This document shows, one piece after another, positions 8,850 to 18,955 of a stretch of DNA of 64,000 bases (the first letter of the stretch is position 1; the number at the start of each line of letters is the position of its first letter). Source of the stretch: Streptococcus ruminantium (GTDB taxonomy: Bacteria; Bacillota; Bacilli; Lactobacillales; Streptococcaceae). The stretch spans positions 632,501 to 696,500 of the forward strand of contig NZ_AP018400.1 in NCBI RefSeq assembly GCF_003609975.1. Direction: 5' to 3'. The notes under the pieces are model-generated. The model did not search any database, was not told the DNA's origin, and saw nothing but the letters and a program-made list of their open reading frames with translations. The position numbers and the translations under genes are program-made.

Positions 8850-9719
8850 TTATTTTGCTTTATTTTTGAAATAGAGATCGTAAATCAGCCAAGCGATCAT
8901 CACACCTTGTACAAGAAGACTAATAACAGAACCTTCCACTCCAAACTGCCCACCGGATAGCCACTCAGGACCTTTGGTATTGACTTCCAAAAAGGCTGCA
9001 CCAGTATCCGATCCGCTAACTGGAAAGGCAAAGACATTCCCTTGGAAACAATTCCAAGCAGCGTGAATACCACTGATAACCCAGATATTACCTGTTTTTA
9101 GCATGATTAGGCAGGTTAGAACCCCAAATAAGAACAGATCCACTAGGGAGATGAAGGAGATAGCGTTGTTACCGAGGTGTATAGCAGCGAAAAAGAGTGA
9201 GGAGGCTATTATTCCGACAGGGATATTATGTTTGGCTGAAAGGGATGGAAACATCCAACCGCGAACGAGGATCTCTTCTGTCGTACCTTGGATAGACCAA
9301 GCTATCATGATGATGAGGAATTGGGCGAGAAGAGTCGGAGTAAAGTTGACCTTACTGATGGTAACAGCACCGACTGCCATGAGTAAGAAGGTACAGGTTA
9401 TCAGCATAGCCGCTCCAATTCCCCAGCCTTTAAGAAAGTCACGAGAAGCTCCCTTTTTTCGGAATCCTAGTCCTAGCCAGGGACTTCTTTCAATGGCTCT
9501 CGCCCAAAGTAGAACTGCTAGGCTGATAAAGATAAAGCTAAATAATTCGAGAACATGACCCGTAAATGCGCTAGACGGTAGCAATCTTCTTATAGGAGTA
9601 AATACCATGCTACCGACAGTTTCGCCGATAATGAGTAAGATGAATCCTACGATTGGTGAGAAAATCAAGTTGAGATTAAAGTACGACTTATTTTTTTCAT
9701 GTATAAATTCTGCTTTCAT
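8850..9719 (-). CDS. CPBP-family intramembrane metalloprotease
   Basis: This 289-residue membrane protein has about eight hydrophobic helices. It carries the Abi/CAAX-protease motif EExxxR at residues 148-153 (TTEEILVRGW), a second-motif histidine in FFAAIHLGNN, and a third-motif region HAAWNCFQGN. Family members cleave peptides within the membrane and often act in peptide maturation or bacteriocin self-immunity. No substrate is encoded nearby. A clear promoter was not found. It shares the bidirectional terminator with the permease. Confidence 0.88.
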   Translation of the reverse strand: MKAEFIHEKNKSYFNLNLIFSPIVGFILLIIGETVGSMVFTPIRRLLPSSAFTGHVLELFSFIFISLAVLLWARAIERSPWLGLGFRKKGASRDFLKGWGIGAAMLITCTFLLMAVGAVTISKVNFTPTLLAQFLIIMIAWSIQGTTEEILVRGWMFPSLSAKHNIPVGIIASSLFFAAIHLGNNAISFISLVDLFLFGVLTCLIMLKTGNIWVISGIHAAWNCFQGNVFAFPVSGSDTGAAFLEVNTKGPEWLSGGQFGVEGSVISLLVQGVMIAWLIYDLYFKNKAK

Positions 9720-9861
9720 TCGTTTTTCCTTTCAGATACAATTTAAACTAGTCTACCATATTTTCTTTTGAAACACTAGTTTGCTGCTAGAGTGCAAAAT
9801 AAAAATCAAGGAAAAACGATAAAATAAAGTGGAAGATAGAATGGAGATTTGTCAGAGCAAG

Positions 9862-9898
9862 CTCATATTCATCGTTTTGATTTTTCTAAGAATATGAG
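9862..9898. repeat. Inverted repeat upstream of the DUF3885 gene
   Basis: CTCATATTC (9862-9870) and GAATATGAG (9890-9898) are perfect 9-bp arms separated by 19 bases. The right arm lies just before an extended -10 like TATGGTACAAT. It could be an operator or a terminator stem; only the symmetry is directly seen. Confidence 0.4.
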
Positions 9899-9937
9899 GA
9901 AATATGGTACAATAGTAAAAAAGGATGGAGGAAACAG

Positions 9938-10546
9938 ATGCAAATGAACGAGTGGATTAAGCAATTTCAATTGGAAAACAATCACTTACTAGGTCCATTT
10001 TTTTATGGTACGCCTCTTGCTCTGCGTTTTGAGATTGGGCCATCTGGTGAGATGTCTCATCCACTTTACCTGGATAGAGCTTATGAGCGAGCAATAAGAC
10101 TTTTGGAACAGGCTAGCTCTAATTATGATTACTTACTGTTATCTTTATTGCGGGAGGAAGATAGAAATGTGGAGGTCTCTCTTCGGCATTTTACATCAAG
10201 GTTTGGCTTTGAGGCACCACCTCAGCCAGAACTGTTTGAGATAGTGGGTCCAGTGGGAGAACTGCTCATCTTTGAACGCTACCTTTTTCCAATCTCCACT
10301 CAAAACCTAAAAGATATAATCAAAGAAATTGTTTGGGCAGATTTTGGTGGTTTTGCCTATCTATCAGCATCTGTCCTCTTGCTTTCGACTTGTGATAATG
10401 TCATCTACCATTGCTATGATGATAGGGGAGTTGATATTGCAGTGCTAAATCATCAAAAGCGTCACGAGCTTTTTCATGGTTGTCATGATCTGCTCTTTGA
10501 TTATGATATGGAGGAAATGATGAGAAGGATGGATAGCAATATGTGA
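9938..10546 (+). CDS. DUF3885 domain-containing protein
   Basis: This 202-residue soluble protein resembles the DUF3885 family. The N-terminal half reads PLALRFEIG and YLDRAYERAIRLLEQA. The C-terminal segment NVIYHCYDDRGVDIAVLN is the usual DDRG-containing end. No enzymatic residues are known for the family, and no function is assigned. A GGAGG ribosome binding site precedes the ATG, and an extended -10 sits about 30 bases upstream. The gene is followed by remnants of other genes. Confidence 0.75.
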   Translation: MQMNEWIKQFQLENNHLLGPFFYGTPLALRFEIGPSGEMSHPLYLDRAYERAIRLLEQASSNYDYLLLSLLREEDRNVEVSLRHFTSRFGFEAPPQPELFEIVGPVGELLIFERYLFPISTQNLKDIIKEIVWADFGGFAYLSASVLLLSTCDNVIYHCYDDRGVDIAVLNHQKRHELFHGCHDLLFDYDMEEMMRRMDSNM

Positions 10547-10568
10547 AGGGTGAGATTCAAGTTTTTGA

Positions 10569-10797
10569 GGGTCTAGTTTGGAGCGCTGCCTGCTGTCTTA
10601 TCTAGCAGTATTAGAAAATAGAACAGCTGGTTTACTCTATCAAGAACTAGGATATTTTAATATAAGCAGAGCAGGCTAAGATTGAATGTGCTAAAGCTCA
10701 TTTTAGGGCATTGAAGGAGCAGGAGTTGATAGCTGATGACCGAATTTACGATGTAGTTGACTCCTATGAGAAACTTCTTGAGATAGTGAAAGGATAG
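10569..10797 (+). pseudogene. Decayed gene remnant, frameshifted
   Basis: One frame reads LERCLLSYLAVLENRTAGLL and continues to FNISRA. After a shift near 10670, a second frame continues as AEQAKIECAKAHFRALKEQE and ends at a stop around 10797. Together they look like about 75 residues of a helical C-terminal domain without a start codon. I do not recognise the family. Confidence 0.45.
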
Positions 10798-10802
10798 GAT
10801 GA

Positions 10803-11114
10803 ACTGGTACCAAGCGTACTACTAGAACATTTGGTTTTCGACAGTCTTTAGACATACAGTTCATACCCTTTGAAAGTCAAACTTGGATTTTGTTAACTCG
10901 GTCTGGCGCATTTCTATTCTATCAGTACCCGTTCTCCATTTTATTTGAATTTTTGCTATCTATATTATGTAATTATTCATCGGAAAGCGCTATCGTTTTT
11001 AATGAAGATGGAGATAGTGTGTTAAGACCAAACTTAAATAGACTAAATATCGAATGGAAAAACGGATTAAAATGGGGTACACCAGATGGTAATATGCTGG
11101 TTCATATACTGTAA
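10803..11114 (+). pseudogene. Start-less coding remnant
   Basis: An open frame runs from about 10803 to the stop at 11114 and has no ATG near its beginning; the first alternative start is a TTG at 10890 without a ribosome binding site. The peptide includes FRQSLDIQFIPFESQTW and ends RLNIEWKNGLKWGTPDG. It appears protein-like but truncated. The origin is unknown, possibly part of the same lost cassette as the preceding remnant. Confidence 0.4.
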
Positions 11115-11231
11115 GAAATTTTGTTTCTAACTGGTATGCTCCTGTTTACTGGTAAGGCACCCCATAAGATAGCGTTTATTATGGAATAACCAAATAATAA
11201 GAGGCTAGAATAAAAGTCTAAGTTCATATAC

Positions 11232-11289
11232 AAAAAAACGAATAAGATTAGATTTCTGTTACTCAGAGGTCAAACTTATTCGTTTTTTT
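11232..11289. terminator. Bidirectional terminator before the DUF1361 gene
   Basis: A perfect 15-bp A/T-rich stem (11232-11246 with 11275-11289) has seven A at one end and seven T at the other. It can terminate rightward reading from the remnants and the leftward DUF1361 transcript. Confidence 0.85.
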
Positions 11290-11359
11290 ATTTAAAAGGA
11301 ATTATAAAATGTTCCAAGCTCTTTTCTTCAATCTGAACAGCTATTTGAACTGTTTCCTT

Positions 11360-11956
11360 TTAATATTCATCAGCAGAAAAGACTAGAACCATAATTTGAA
11401 GGATGGTGAATCCTGAGATGAAAGGAAGAGCTGCCCAAGATATAGCCGCTATCATTTCATTGACAACTGTTATTGGTCGGGTAAAGATGTCCCAAGAATT
11501 TAATCTGGCATAGCGACCGATATGGATAGCAATACTGGATAGGAGGGATAGCGTACAAAATATGAGTAGGCGTATCCAGTAGGCCTTGATGGAAAATGCA
11601 GAAAAGATCAGTTTTAGACTTTCTACACCAGCCATTACTCCAAAGAGAATACTAGGAACATAGAGCATGAAGAGAATCATGCTTTCACGTTCCCATAGGA
11701 CAGTACTGGTGAAGTGCATGTGTGTAATATCTGTTACCATATAGAATGTGTTAGGATAAAAGAAGAGCCATAGGATGGCAGCGAACAATTTTAGAATATT
11801 TTGTTTGCTACAGTTAGCAAGGACTGCCAAATCAAAGGCAACCAAAGCCAAAAACATATTCCAAATTAAATTTGGTCTTTGCAGATTATAACGAATCATA
11901 CCTGCCGATAAGACTAGGAAAAAGAAGTGGATGAAAAGATTCTTTTTTGTGAACAT
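11360..11956 (-). CDS. DUF1361 domain-containing membrane protein
   Basis: This 198-residue protein has six or so hydrophobic helices and matches the DUF1361 family. The N-terminal RPNLIWNMFLALVAFDLAVL and the following WLFFYPNTFYMVTDITHM are characteristic. The family is an uncharacterised group of bacterial inner-membrane proteins. The ribosome binding site GAAGG precedes the ATG on the minus strand. No partner gene is adjacent. Confidence 0.8.
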   Translation of the reverse strand: MFTKKNLFIHFFFLVLSAGMIRYNLQRPNLIWNMFLALVAFDLAVLANCSKQNILKLFAAILWLFFYPNTFYMVTDITHMHFTSTVLWERESMILFMLYVPSILFGVMAGVESLKLIFSAFSIKAYWIRLLIFCTLSLLSSIAIHIGRYARLNSWDIFTRPITVVNEMIAAISWAALPFISGFTILQIMVLVFSADEY

Positions 11957-12029
11957 TGGTTACCTTCTTTCTTTTTTATTGAGTGTCTAGTATAGCATAT
12001 TTTGACGGAATGTAGTACTTGTAAGCATT

Positions 12030-12207
12030 TTGTGATTTTATTAAAATGTGATAGAATAGGACAATGGAAATAGAAGGTTTCACTAGTCGAGAAAGAAATT
12101 CAGGAGTCCTGAGCTAGTCAGGTCTATCGTCGTGCGACGAGGCTATTGATGGGACACAAGAAAATCTATACACCGATAGGTAGCTATTTTGAAAGGAAGA
12201 TAAATAC
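12030..12207 (+). promoter_or_regulatory. metG promoter and structured 5' leader
   Basis: TTGTGA and TAGAAT (12052-12057), 16 bases apart, form a plausible promoter. The leader of about 145 bases contains ACTAG...CTAGT enclosing the hairpin TCAGGAGTCCTGA (12100-12112), and a second hairpin TCGTC-GTGC-GACGA (12127-12140). No T-box sequence, S-box or terminator is seen. The folding is visible, but any regulatory role is inference. Confidence 0.45.
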
Positions 12208-14211
12208 ATGACAAAAAGACCATTTTACATTACAACGCCGATTTACTATCCATCCGGCAAGCTCCACATTGGCTCTGCCTACACGACTATTGCCTGTGAT
12301 GTTTTAGCTCGTTATAAGCGCTTGATGGGTCATGCAGTCTTCTACTTGACCGGTCTTGATGAGCATGGTCAAAAAATAGAAACCAAGGCTGCTGAGGCCG
12401 GTTTGAGTCCGCAGTCTTATGTTGATGGCATGGCAGAGGGTGTTAAGGAACTTTGGAAGCTCCTTGATATTTCCTATGACAAATTTATCCGTACAACAGA
12501 TGATTACCATGAAAAAGTTGTTGCAGACGTTTTTGAGCGATTGCTGGCACAAGATGATATTTACTTGGGTGAGTACTCAGGCTGGTATTCTGTATCAGAC
12601 GAAGAATTTTTCACTGAAAGCCAATTAGCAGAGGTCTTTCGAGATGAATCCGGCAAGGTAACAGGTGGTATTGCTCCGAGCGGCCATGAGGTAGCCTGGG
12701 TATCAGAAGAGTCTTACTTCCTCCGCCTTAGCAAGTATCAAGATAAGCTAGTAGAGTTCTTTGAGAAGCATCCAGACTTTATCCAGCCTGATGGTCGTCT
12801 CAATGAAATCATGAAGAACTTTATCGAGCCAGGTCTGGAAGATTTGGCTGTTTCCCGAACGACCTTCAGTTGGGGAGTGCCAGTGCTGAGCGACCCTAAG
12901 CATGTAGTCTATGTTTGGATTGATGCCCTGCTCAACTATGCGACTGCCCTTGGCTATGGTCAGGACGACCACGCCAACTACGATAAGTTCTGGAATGGTA
13001 CGGTCTTCCATATGGTTGGTAAGGATATTCTCCGTTTCCACTCTATCTACTGGCCAGTCCTCCTGATGATGTTGGATATGAAGTTACCCGATCGTTTGAT
13101 TGCTCACGGTTGGTTCGTCATGAAAGATGGCAAGATGTCTAAGTCCAAAGGCAATGTGGTTTATCCAGAAATGTTGGTTGAGCGCTTTGGTCTTGACCCC
13201 CTCCGCTACTACCTCATGCGCAGTTTACCTGTCGGATCTGACGGGACTTTCACGCCTGAGGACTATGTTGGTCGAATCAATTATGAACTAGCAAATGACC
13301 TCGGCAATCTCCTCAATCGTACGGTTGCCATGATTAACAAGTACTTCGGTGGTAGCCTGCCTAACTTCAAGGCTGGTGTAACAGCTTTTGATGCTGATTT
13401 GGAAGAAATGGCAGAGCAGTCTATCCAAGACTATCATAAACACATGGAATCTGTTGATTATCCACGTGCCCTTGAGACAGTTTGGAATTTGATTGCCCGC
13501 ACCAACAAGTACATTGATGAAACAGCCCCTTGGATCCTAGCTAAAGAAGACGGCGATAAGGAACAACTGGCTAGTGTCATGGCACATTTGGCGGCAAGTC
13601 TTCGTGTGGTGGCGCACCTCATTCAACCATTTATGATGGCGACGTCACATGCAATCATGGAACAACTAGGCATGGGTAATGTGACCTCGCTTGAAACTCT
13701 TAAATTTGCTGATCTTCCAAATGACTTGACAGTGATTGCCAAGGGGACTCCTATCTTTCCACGTCTTGATATGGAAGAAGAAATCGCCTATATCAAAGCT
13801 CAAATGGGTGGAAGCTCTGCTATTTCCCAAGAGGAGAAAAAAGACTGGGATCCAGCTAGCGTGGAACTCAAAAATCAGAAAGAAACGATCCAATTTGAAG
13901 ACTTTGACAAGGTAGAAATCCGCGTAGCAGAGGTCAAAGAAGTTTCAAAAGTTAAGGGCTCAGATAAATTGCTTAAATTCCGCCTAGATGCTGGTGACGG
14001 TGAAGATCGCCAAATCCTGTCTGGTATTGCCAAATATTATCCAAATGAGCAAGAATTGGTCGGTAAAAAAGTTCAAATCGTAGCTAACCTAAAGCCGCGC
14101 AAGATGATGGGCTTGCTCAGTCAAGGGATGATCCTTTCAGCAGAGTACAATGATCATTTAACCCTTTTGACAGTGGATTCATCTGTACCAAATGGCAGTC
14201 AAATTGGATAA
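12208..14211 (+). CDS. metG: Methionyl-tRNA synthetase
   Basis: This 667-residue class I synthetase charges tRNA-Met. The HIGH-type motif reads [10 protein letters not shown] near residue 20, and KMSKS lies near residue 309. The C-terminal 105 residues form an EMAP/Trbp-like tRNA-binding domain ([14 protein letters not shown] to the end), which mediates dimerisation. There is no CxxC zinc-knuckle, consistent with the Bacillus/Streptococcus type. The ribosome binding site GAAAGGAAG is 8 to 10 bases before the ATG. The end overlaps no other real gene; the upstream extension of coiA into it is spurious. Confidence 0.97.
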   Translation: MTKRPFYITTPIYYPSGKLHIGSAYTTIACDVLARYKRLMGHAVFYLTGLDEHGQKIETKAAEAGLSPQSYVDGMAEGVKELWKLLDISYDKFIRTTDDYHEKVVADVFERLLAQDDIYLGEYSGWYSVSDEEFFTESQLAEVFRDESGKVTGGIAPSGHEVAWVSEESYFLRLSKYQDKLVEFFEKHPDFIQPDGRLNEIMKNFIEPGLEDLAVSRTTFSWGVPVLSDPKHVVYVWIDALLNYATALGYGQDDHANYDKFWNGTVFHMVGKDILRFHSIYWPVLLMMLDMKLPDRLIAHGWFVMKDGKMSKSKGNVVYPEMLVERFGLDPLRYYLMRSLPVGSDGTFTPEDYVGRINYELANDLGNLLNRTVAMINKYFGGSLPNFKAGVTAFDADLEEMAEQSIQDYHKHMESVDYPRALETVWNLIARTNKYIDETAPWILAKEDGDKEQLASVMAHLAASLRVVAHLIQPFMMATSHAIMEQLGMGNVTSLETLKFADLPNDLTVIAKGTPIFPRLDMEEEIAYIKAQMGGSSAISQEEKKDWDPASVELKNQKETIQFEDFDKVEIRVAEVKEVSKVKGSDKLLKFRLDAGDGEDRQILSGIAKYYPNEQELVGKKVQIVANLKPRKMMGLLSQGMILSAEYNDHLTLLTVDSSVPNGSQIG

Positions 14212-14275
14212 ACTATGGAACACTCAGATTAACTGGGTGTTTTTTTACGAACTAATAGAGAAAGGAGGTCGTCTT

Positions 14276-15214
14276 ATGCTTGTTGCTATCAATGAAAACG
14301 GCTTGTTGTTTAATCTTTTAGAAAATCCTGCGCCGCAAGGCTCATTCAACTGTCCAGGCTGTGGTGGTCCTGTACGATATAAATCCGGAAAAGTTCTGCG
14401 TTCGCACTTTGCTCACGTTACCCTGCGGGATTGTCATTACTTCTCCGAGAATGAGTCTGCCCAGCACCTATCGCTCAAGTCTTATCTGTATAACTGGTTG
14501 ATTGAACACAATAAGGTAGAGCTTGAAAAATGTTTACCAAACTTGGGACAGGTCGCAGATCTATTTGTCAATAATCATCTGGCCCTAGAAGTCCAGTGTT
14601 CTAGTCTATCTCTTTCATGTTTGCAAGAACGAACAAGTTCTTATCATAAGTCAGGTTTTCAGGTATTGTGGCTGCTAGGAAAAGACCTCTGGCTTAAAGA
14701 CAGGCTTTCCAAACTACATAAGCAATTTCTCTCCTTCAGTCTTAATATGGGGTTTTACTTATGGGAATTGGATGATGAAAAGCAGGAATTGCGACTTCAT
14801 TATCTCATTCATGAAGATCTGCGTGGTAGGGTGCATTCCCTGACCAAGAGATTTGCATTTGGTCAGGGAAACCTGTTAGATATTTTGCGGCTACCTTTCA
14901 CCAAGCAGAGTCTATCTAGGATGACCTGTCCGATAGACAATCATCTACCTCAATATATCGCCCAGCAGCTTTATTATAAATCTCCTAAATGGTTGACTCT
15001 ACAGGCTGAAGCTTATTGCCAAGGTGACAATCTACTAACAAAGACCGCTCTGGATTGGTATCCCCACATCCGCCTTCCAAGCTCTGCTATTGGCTTTGCC
15101 CAAATCAGAAAAAATCTAGCTCCAATCTACCAAGCTTTTGATAGATTTTATAAAAAAACGAAAGCTCAGAAGGAACAAGTCCTGTATTCACCGGCCTACT
15201 ACTGCCAGAAATAG
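14276..15214 (+). CDS. coiA: Competence protein CoiA
   Basis: This 312-residue protein matches CoiA, which is induced in natural competence and needed for recombination of incoming DNA. A zinc-finger-like N-terminus (FNCPGCGGPVRYKSG and a His-rich SHFAH segment) precedes a nuclease-like core with the LALEVQCSSL motif at about residues 102-111. This has the E-x-Q form of the restriction-like fold. ATG 14276 is chosen because AAAGGAGG lies about 10 bases upstream. No combox (cin-box) was recognised directly upstream, so regulation is unclear. A T-run hairpin near 14215-14245 may terminate metG. Confidence 0.88.
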   Translation: MLVAINENGLLFNLLENPAPQGSFNCPGCGGPVRYKSGKVLRSHFAHVTLRDCHYFSENESAQHLSLKSYLYNWLIEHNKVELEKCLPNLGQVADLFVNNHLALEVQCSSLSLSCLQERTSSYHKSGFQVLWLLGKDLWLKDRLSKLHKQFLSFSLNMGFYLWELDDEKQELRLHYLIHEDLRGRVHSLTKRFAFGQGNLLDILRLPFTKQSLSRMTCPIDNHLPQYIAQQLYYKSPKWLTLQAEAYCQGDNLLTKTALDWYPHIRLPSSAIGFAQIRKNLAPIYQAFDRFYKKTKAQKEQVLYSPAYYCQK

Positions 15215-15286
15215 GGCATTCTCTCTTACTTTCCGTTGGAAAGGGGGACTTTTTTGTGTTAGAATAGGATTCACGGAGGAATTACT

Positions 15287-17089
15287 ATGTCAAAACAACG
15301 TCATGAGATTGAAGAAAAATATCAGTGGGATCTAACCACTATTTTCCCAACAGATGAAGCTTGGGAGGAAGAATATATTGCCCTACAGACTGAAACAGAA
15401 AAGACAAAAGATTTTGCAGGACATTTGTTGGACTCTGCTAAAAGTCTTTTAGAGATTAGCGAGACCCAGCTTGGTTTGATGCGCCGTATCGAAAAACTGT
15501 ATGTTTATGCTTCTATGAAGAACGACCAAGATACTCGTGAAGGGAAATACCAAGAATTTCAAGCCAAAGCTATCAGCCTCTATTCTGCTTTTTCACAAGC
15601 TTTTGCCTTTTACGAGCCAGAATTTATGGCGATTACAGAAGAGCAGTTGAAGGCTTTCAAGGCTGAGGAACCAGCCTTGATTCAATACAATCACCAATTT
15701 GAAAAGCTGTTAGCCGCAAAAGATCATGTTCTATCTCAAGAAGTAGAAGAAGTTCTAGCTGCAACCAGTGAAATTTTTGAATCCCCAGCAGAAACCTTCT
15801 CGGTCTTAGATAATGCCAGTTTGCGTTTCCCTGAAATCGCAGATGAAGATGGCAATCTAGTACCTCTGTCGCACGGTAATTACATCCATTTTATGGAGTC
15901 TAAAAATCGTGAAGTTCGTCAGGAAGCTTATGAAGCCATGTACGGAACCTATGAGCAATTCCAGCATACCTATGCAAAGACACTTCAGTCCAATGTTAAG
16001 GTCAATAACTTGAAAGCTCGTTTGCGTAAGTACGATTCGGCTCGCCACGCAGCACTTGCAGCTAATTTTATTCCAGAATCTGTCTATGATACATTGGTAT
16101 CAGCTGTCAATAAGCACCTTCCTCTCCTGCATCGTTATATCAACTTGCGTAAGAAACTCTTGGGAATTGATGACCTCAAGATGTACGATATGTACGCACC
16201 CTTGTCCGATTTTAGTACAAAGATTTCTTATGAGGATGCACTCAAAAAATGTCAAGAAACGTTGGAAATTTTTGGTGAAGACTACTCAACTATTGTTAAA
16301 GAAGCCTTTGAAAATCGCTGGATTGATGTTCATGTCAACGAAGGAAAGCGTTCAGGAGCTTATTCAGGTGGCGCCTATGATACCAATGCCTTCATGTTGC
16401 TCAATTGGCAGGACAACTTGGATAACATGTTTACTTTGATTCACGAAACAGGTCACTCCCTTCATTCCATGCTGACTCGTAGAACCCAGCCTTATGTCTA
16501 TGGACATTACACTCTCTTCTTGGCAGAAATTGCCTCAACTACCAACGAGAACCTCCTCACTGAAAAGCTCTTGGCAGAAGTGAAGGACGATAAGGAGCGC
16601 TTTGCAATCCTCAACCACTATTTGGATGGTTTCCGTGGCACGGTATTCCGTCAGACTCAATTTGCTGAGTTTGAACAAGCTATCTATAAAGCTGACCAAG
16701 AAGGGCAGGTTTTGACTGCTGACTTCCTCAATGAGTTGTACGGTAAGATGAATGAGAAATATTATGGACTTTCTGCGGAAGACAATCCTGAAATCCAGTA
16801 TGAATGGGCACGCATTCCGCACTTCTATTACAATTTCTATGTTTACCAGTATGCGACGGGCTTTGCAGCGGCATCAGCCCTTGCCAATAAGATTGTCAAT
16901 GGAAGCCCAGAAGACAAGGAAAACTACCTAAATTATCTGAAGGCTGGTAGTTCCGATTATTCTCTAAATGTTATCGCCAAAGCTGGTGTGGATATGACTA
17001 AAGAAGACTACCTAAATGACGCTTTCAAGGTCTTTGAAGCTCGCTTGGAGGAACTTGAAGAGCTTGTCGAAAGAGGAGTACATCTCTAA
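15287..17089 (+). CDS. pepF: Oligoendopeptidase F
   Basis: This 600-residue M3-family zinc metallopeptidase hydrolyses peptides of roughly 7 to 17 residues in the cytoplasm. The HExxH motif is HETGH at residues 386-390, with the third zinc ligand in the AEIASTTNE segment downstream. The length is normal for PepF/PepB. CACGGAGGAATT gives a ribosome binding site, and TAGAAT near 15260 is a likely -10. It follows coiA directly, as in other streptococci. Confidence 0.95.
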   Translation: MSKQRHEIEEKYQWDLTTIFPTDEAWEEEYIALQTETEKTKDFAGHLLDSAKSLLEISETQLGLMRRIEKLYVYASMKNDQDTREGKYQEFQAKAISLYSAFSQAFAFYEPEFMAITEEQLKAFKAEEPALIQYNHQFEKLLAAKDHVLSQEVEEVLAATSEIFESPAETFSVLDNASLRFPEIADEDGNLVPLSHGNYIHFMESKNREVRQEAYEAMYGTYEQFQHTYAKTLQSNVKVNNLKARLRKYDSARHAALAANFIPESVYDTLVSAVNKHLPLLHRYINLRKKLLGIDDLKMYDMYAPLSDFSTKISYEDALKKCQETLEIFGEDYSTIVKEAFENRWIDVHVNEGKRSGAYSGGAYDTNAFMLLNWQDNLDNMFTLIHETGHSLHSMLTRRTQPYVYGHYTLFLAEIASTTNENLLTEKLLAEVKDDKERFAILNHYLDGFRGTVFRQTQFAEFEQAIYKADQEGQVLTADFLNELYGKMNEKYYGLSAEDNPEIQYEWARIPHFYYNFYVYQYATGFAAASALANKIVNGSPEDKENYLNYLKAGSSDYSLNVIAKAGVDMTKEDYLNDAFKVFEARLEELEELVERGVHL

Positions 17090-17110
17090 GTCATACTCTC
17101 CTATAAACGC

Positions 17111-17535
17111 TTGAGTGTGATTCCTACTCTGTTTAGTCTAGTTTTGGTACTGATTGGTATCGGAAGTTTGATAAAGTCGGAGCTATCAATAGAAAATGTT
17201 GTTTTTTTACTACTGATGCAACCACTCCTAGTCTATTCTTACGTGTTGAGAAAACAAAATGCAGTCTTTGGCTTAACAACTGAATATTTAGAACTACAAA
17301 GTCAGATTTGGGACCAAGGCAACGTATTCCCTTGGGAGAGATCGGAAAGATTCGTCACTGTGCGTATCCCCTCTATCGTGGATACCAATCAAGAAGGTTG
17401 CGTCTTGTAGGAAATACAGGAACTCTACTTGTGGAAGTTAATTTGAACAAACTGGATGGAGCAGACTTCAATGAAATCTATCATTTTATAGAGCGGGTAG
17501 CCCCGCATGTGCAATGGGATTTTTTAAATCAATAA
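17111..17535 (+). pseudogene. Small membrane-associated protein gene, frameshifted
   Basis: The first frame (TTG 17111 to stop 17410) encodes two hydrophobic helices and then a soluble start (TEYLELQSQIW). The second frame, open from 17284 to the stop at 17535, continues with RQRIPLGEIGKI and LVGNTGTLLVEVNLNKLDG. Joining them by a -1 shift near the G-run at 17308-17312 gives one protein of about 140 residues with two N-terminal helices. The start is also weak: only TTG, with no ribosome binding site. It could be a genuine pseudogene or a sequencing slip. Family not recognised. Confidence 0.6.
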
Positions 17536-17548
17536 ATTAGGAGGTAGT

Positions 17549-18097
17549 ATGCTGACAGAAGAGCAATTACAGGATATTTTTGAACTAGCTGATCTGCTGT
17601 CAAATGGCAATAGAGATTTATTTATCCAACTAAGAGAAATCGTTTTTTCCAAGGATCCGAATGACATCCTTGACTCTATCGAGCAGACTCTTGAACCAGA
17701 TTCATTTGACGATTTTTTGGATCGTGTTGGAGAGTCTGAAACAGAGAACCTTTGGCTGATTTTGACAAAGTTGCTAGAACACTTAAACTATATCTGTGTT
17801 TACAATCATCGCGATGAATTGCAAGAGTTTGTCCACTCGTTTGACCGTCTTCAGCAGGTCCGTAATACAGGGATTTCCCTTCAGCTTGATTCGGAGGGAT
17901 TGAATGTAGCAGACTCTATGCCTAAATGGGCAGCAGTTATTGATCGTAAATATGCTAGTGAAGGCTACTGTCTCGGAGCGATTGATATGGATACAGAGAG
18001 TCATTATCTATTCTTTGCTAAAGTTTCTATTTTCAATCGTCTGCGAGAGTTGGCGAATAATATCGGTTATCGAATAGATTATGCAAAATATATGTAA
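17549..18097 (+). CDS. DUF6630-like hypothetical protein
   Basis: This 182-residue acidic soluble protein has a C-terminal half resembling the DUF6630 group (AIDMDTESHYLFFAKVS). No enzymatic motif is seen. AGGAGG is at the right distance from ATG 17549. It lies 13 bases after the frameshifted gene and ends at a terminator, so the two were probably an operon with pepF. The family assignment is tentative. Confidence 0.65.
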   Translation: MLTEEQLQDIFELADLLSNGNRDLFIQLREIVFSKDPNDILDSIEQTLEPDSFDDFLDRVGESETENLWLILTKLLEHLNYICVYNHRDELQEFVHSFDRLQQVRNTGISLQLDSEGLNVADSMPKWAAVIDRKYASEGYCLGAIDMDTESHYLFFAKVSIFNRLRELANNIGYRIDYAKYM

Positions 18098-18101
18098 ACT
18101 A

Positions 18102-18126
18102 AAAGGCAGGGGATTCCTGTCTTTTT
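18102..18126 (+). terminator. Intrinsic terminator
   Basis: AAAGGCAGG pairs with CCTGTCTTT (one G-T pair) with a short loop and a TTTTT tail, just after the stop at 18097. Confidence 0.85.
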
Positions 18127-18174
18127 GGTATGTATGAGAAGAAATTATTAGTAGCTTATGTTATAATGAAGCTT

Positions 18175-18894
18175 ATGGTTCAATCATATTCTAAGAACGC
18201 AAACCACAACATGCGCCGTCCTATTGTCAAAGAGGAAATTGTGGAATTTATGCGGACACGTCAGGCGCAGAATACAGGATTTTTAAAGGAATTAGAAGAA
18301 TTTGCACGTAGAGAGAATATCCCGGTCATCCCTCACGAAACAGTTGCCTACTTTCGCTTGCTTATGCAGACCCTGCAACCCAAACGTATTTTAGAAATTG
18401 GTACAGCTATCGGTTTTTCAGCCTTGTTAATGGCTGAAAATAGTCCTCACTCACAGATTACGACCATTGATCGCAATGAAGAAATGATTGGGTTTGCCAA
18501 GGAAAACTTTGCTAAGTATGACAGCCGGCAACAGATTGAGTTGCTAGAAGGTGAAGCGATGGATATTTTACCAAACCTATCAGATGACACTTATGATTTT
18601 GTCTTTATGGATTCTGCTAAATCCAAATACATCGTATTCTTGCCAGAAGTTCTAAAAAAGGTGAAGGTGGGTGGTTTGATTGTAGTGGATGATATTTTCC
18701 AAGGAGGAGATATTGCCAAGGAGATAACGGAAGTGCGACGTGGGCAACGGACTATTTATAAAGGCTTGCAGCGCTTGTTCAATGCGACCTTAGATAATCC
18801 GGGTTTGACTGCTAGTCTGGTTTCTATGAGTGATGGTCTTCTTATGTTGCGAAAAAATATTGACAATGTTGTTTTAAATATTGAAGAATTTTAA
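18175..18894 (+). CDS. SAM-dependent O-methyltransferase
   Basis: This protein of about 239 residues belongs to the class I methyltransferases of the O-methyltransferase/catechol type. Motif I (ILEIGTAIGFSALLMA), the acidic loop (TTIDRNEEMI), DFVFMDSAKS and VVDDIF are all present. It transfers methyl groups from S-adenosylmethionine to an unidentified hydroxyl or ribosomal/tRNA target. The start is uncertain. An extended -10 (TGT-TATAAT, 18159-18167) predicts transcription starting at about 18174, so ATG 18175 would be nearly leaderless; ATG 18211 is the alternative, also without a clear Shine-Dalgarno. It precedes prsA. Confidence 0.85.
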   Translation: MVQSYSKNANHNMRRPIVKEEIVEFMRTRQAQNTGFLKELEEFARRENIPVIPHETVAYFRLLMQTLQPKRILEIGTAIGFSALLMAENSPHSQITTIDRNEEMIGFAKENFAKYDSRQQIELLEGEAMDILPNLSDDTYDFVFMDSAKSKYIVFLPEVLKKVKVGGLIVVDDIFQGGDIAKEITEVRRGQRTIYKGLQRLFNATLDNPGLTASLVSMSDGLLMLRKNIDNVVLNIEEF

Positions 18895-18912
18895 GAAGTT
18901 TTTAAGCTTTTG

Positions 18913-18921
18913 TGTTATAAT
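18913..18921 (+). promoter_or_regulatory. prsA extended -10 promoter
   Basis: TGT-TATAAT gives an extended -10 element 35 bases before the prsA start. AAGGAGAG is the ribosome binding site. Confidence 0.6.
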
Positions 18922-18955
18922 GAAAGGGTTAATTAAGAAAAGGAGAGAGTTTCTA

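Noticed and set aside
14192..14275. N-terminal extension of coiA into metG
   Set aside because: The extension overlaps metG and its terminator hairpin; ATG 14276 has AAAGGAGG.
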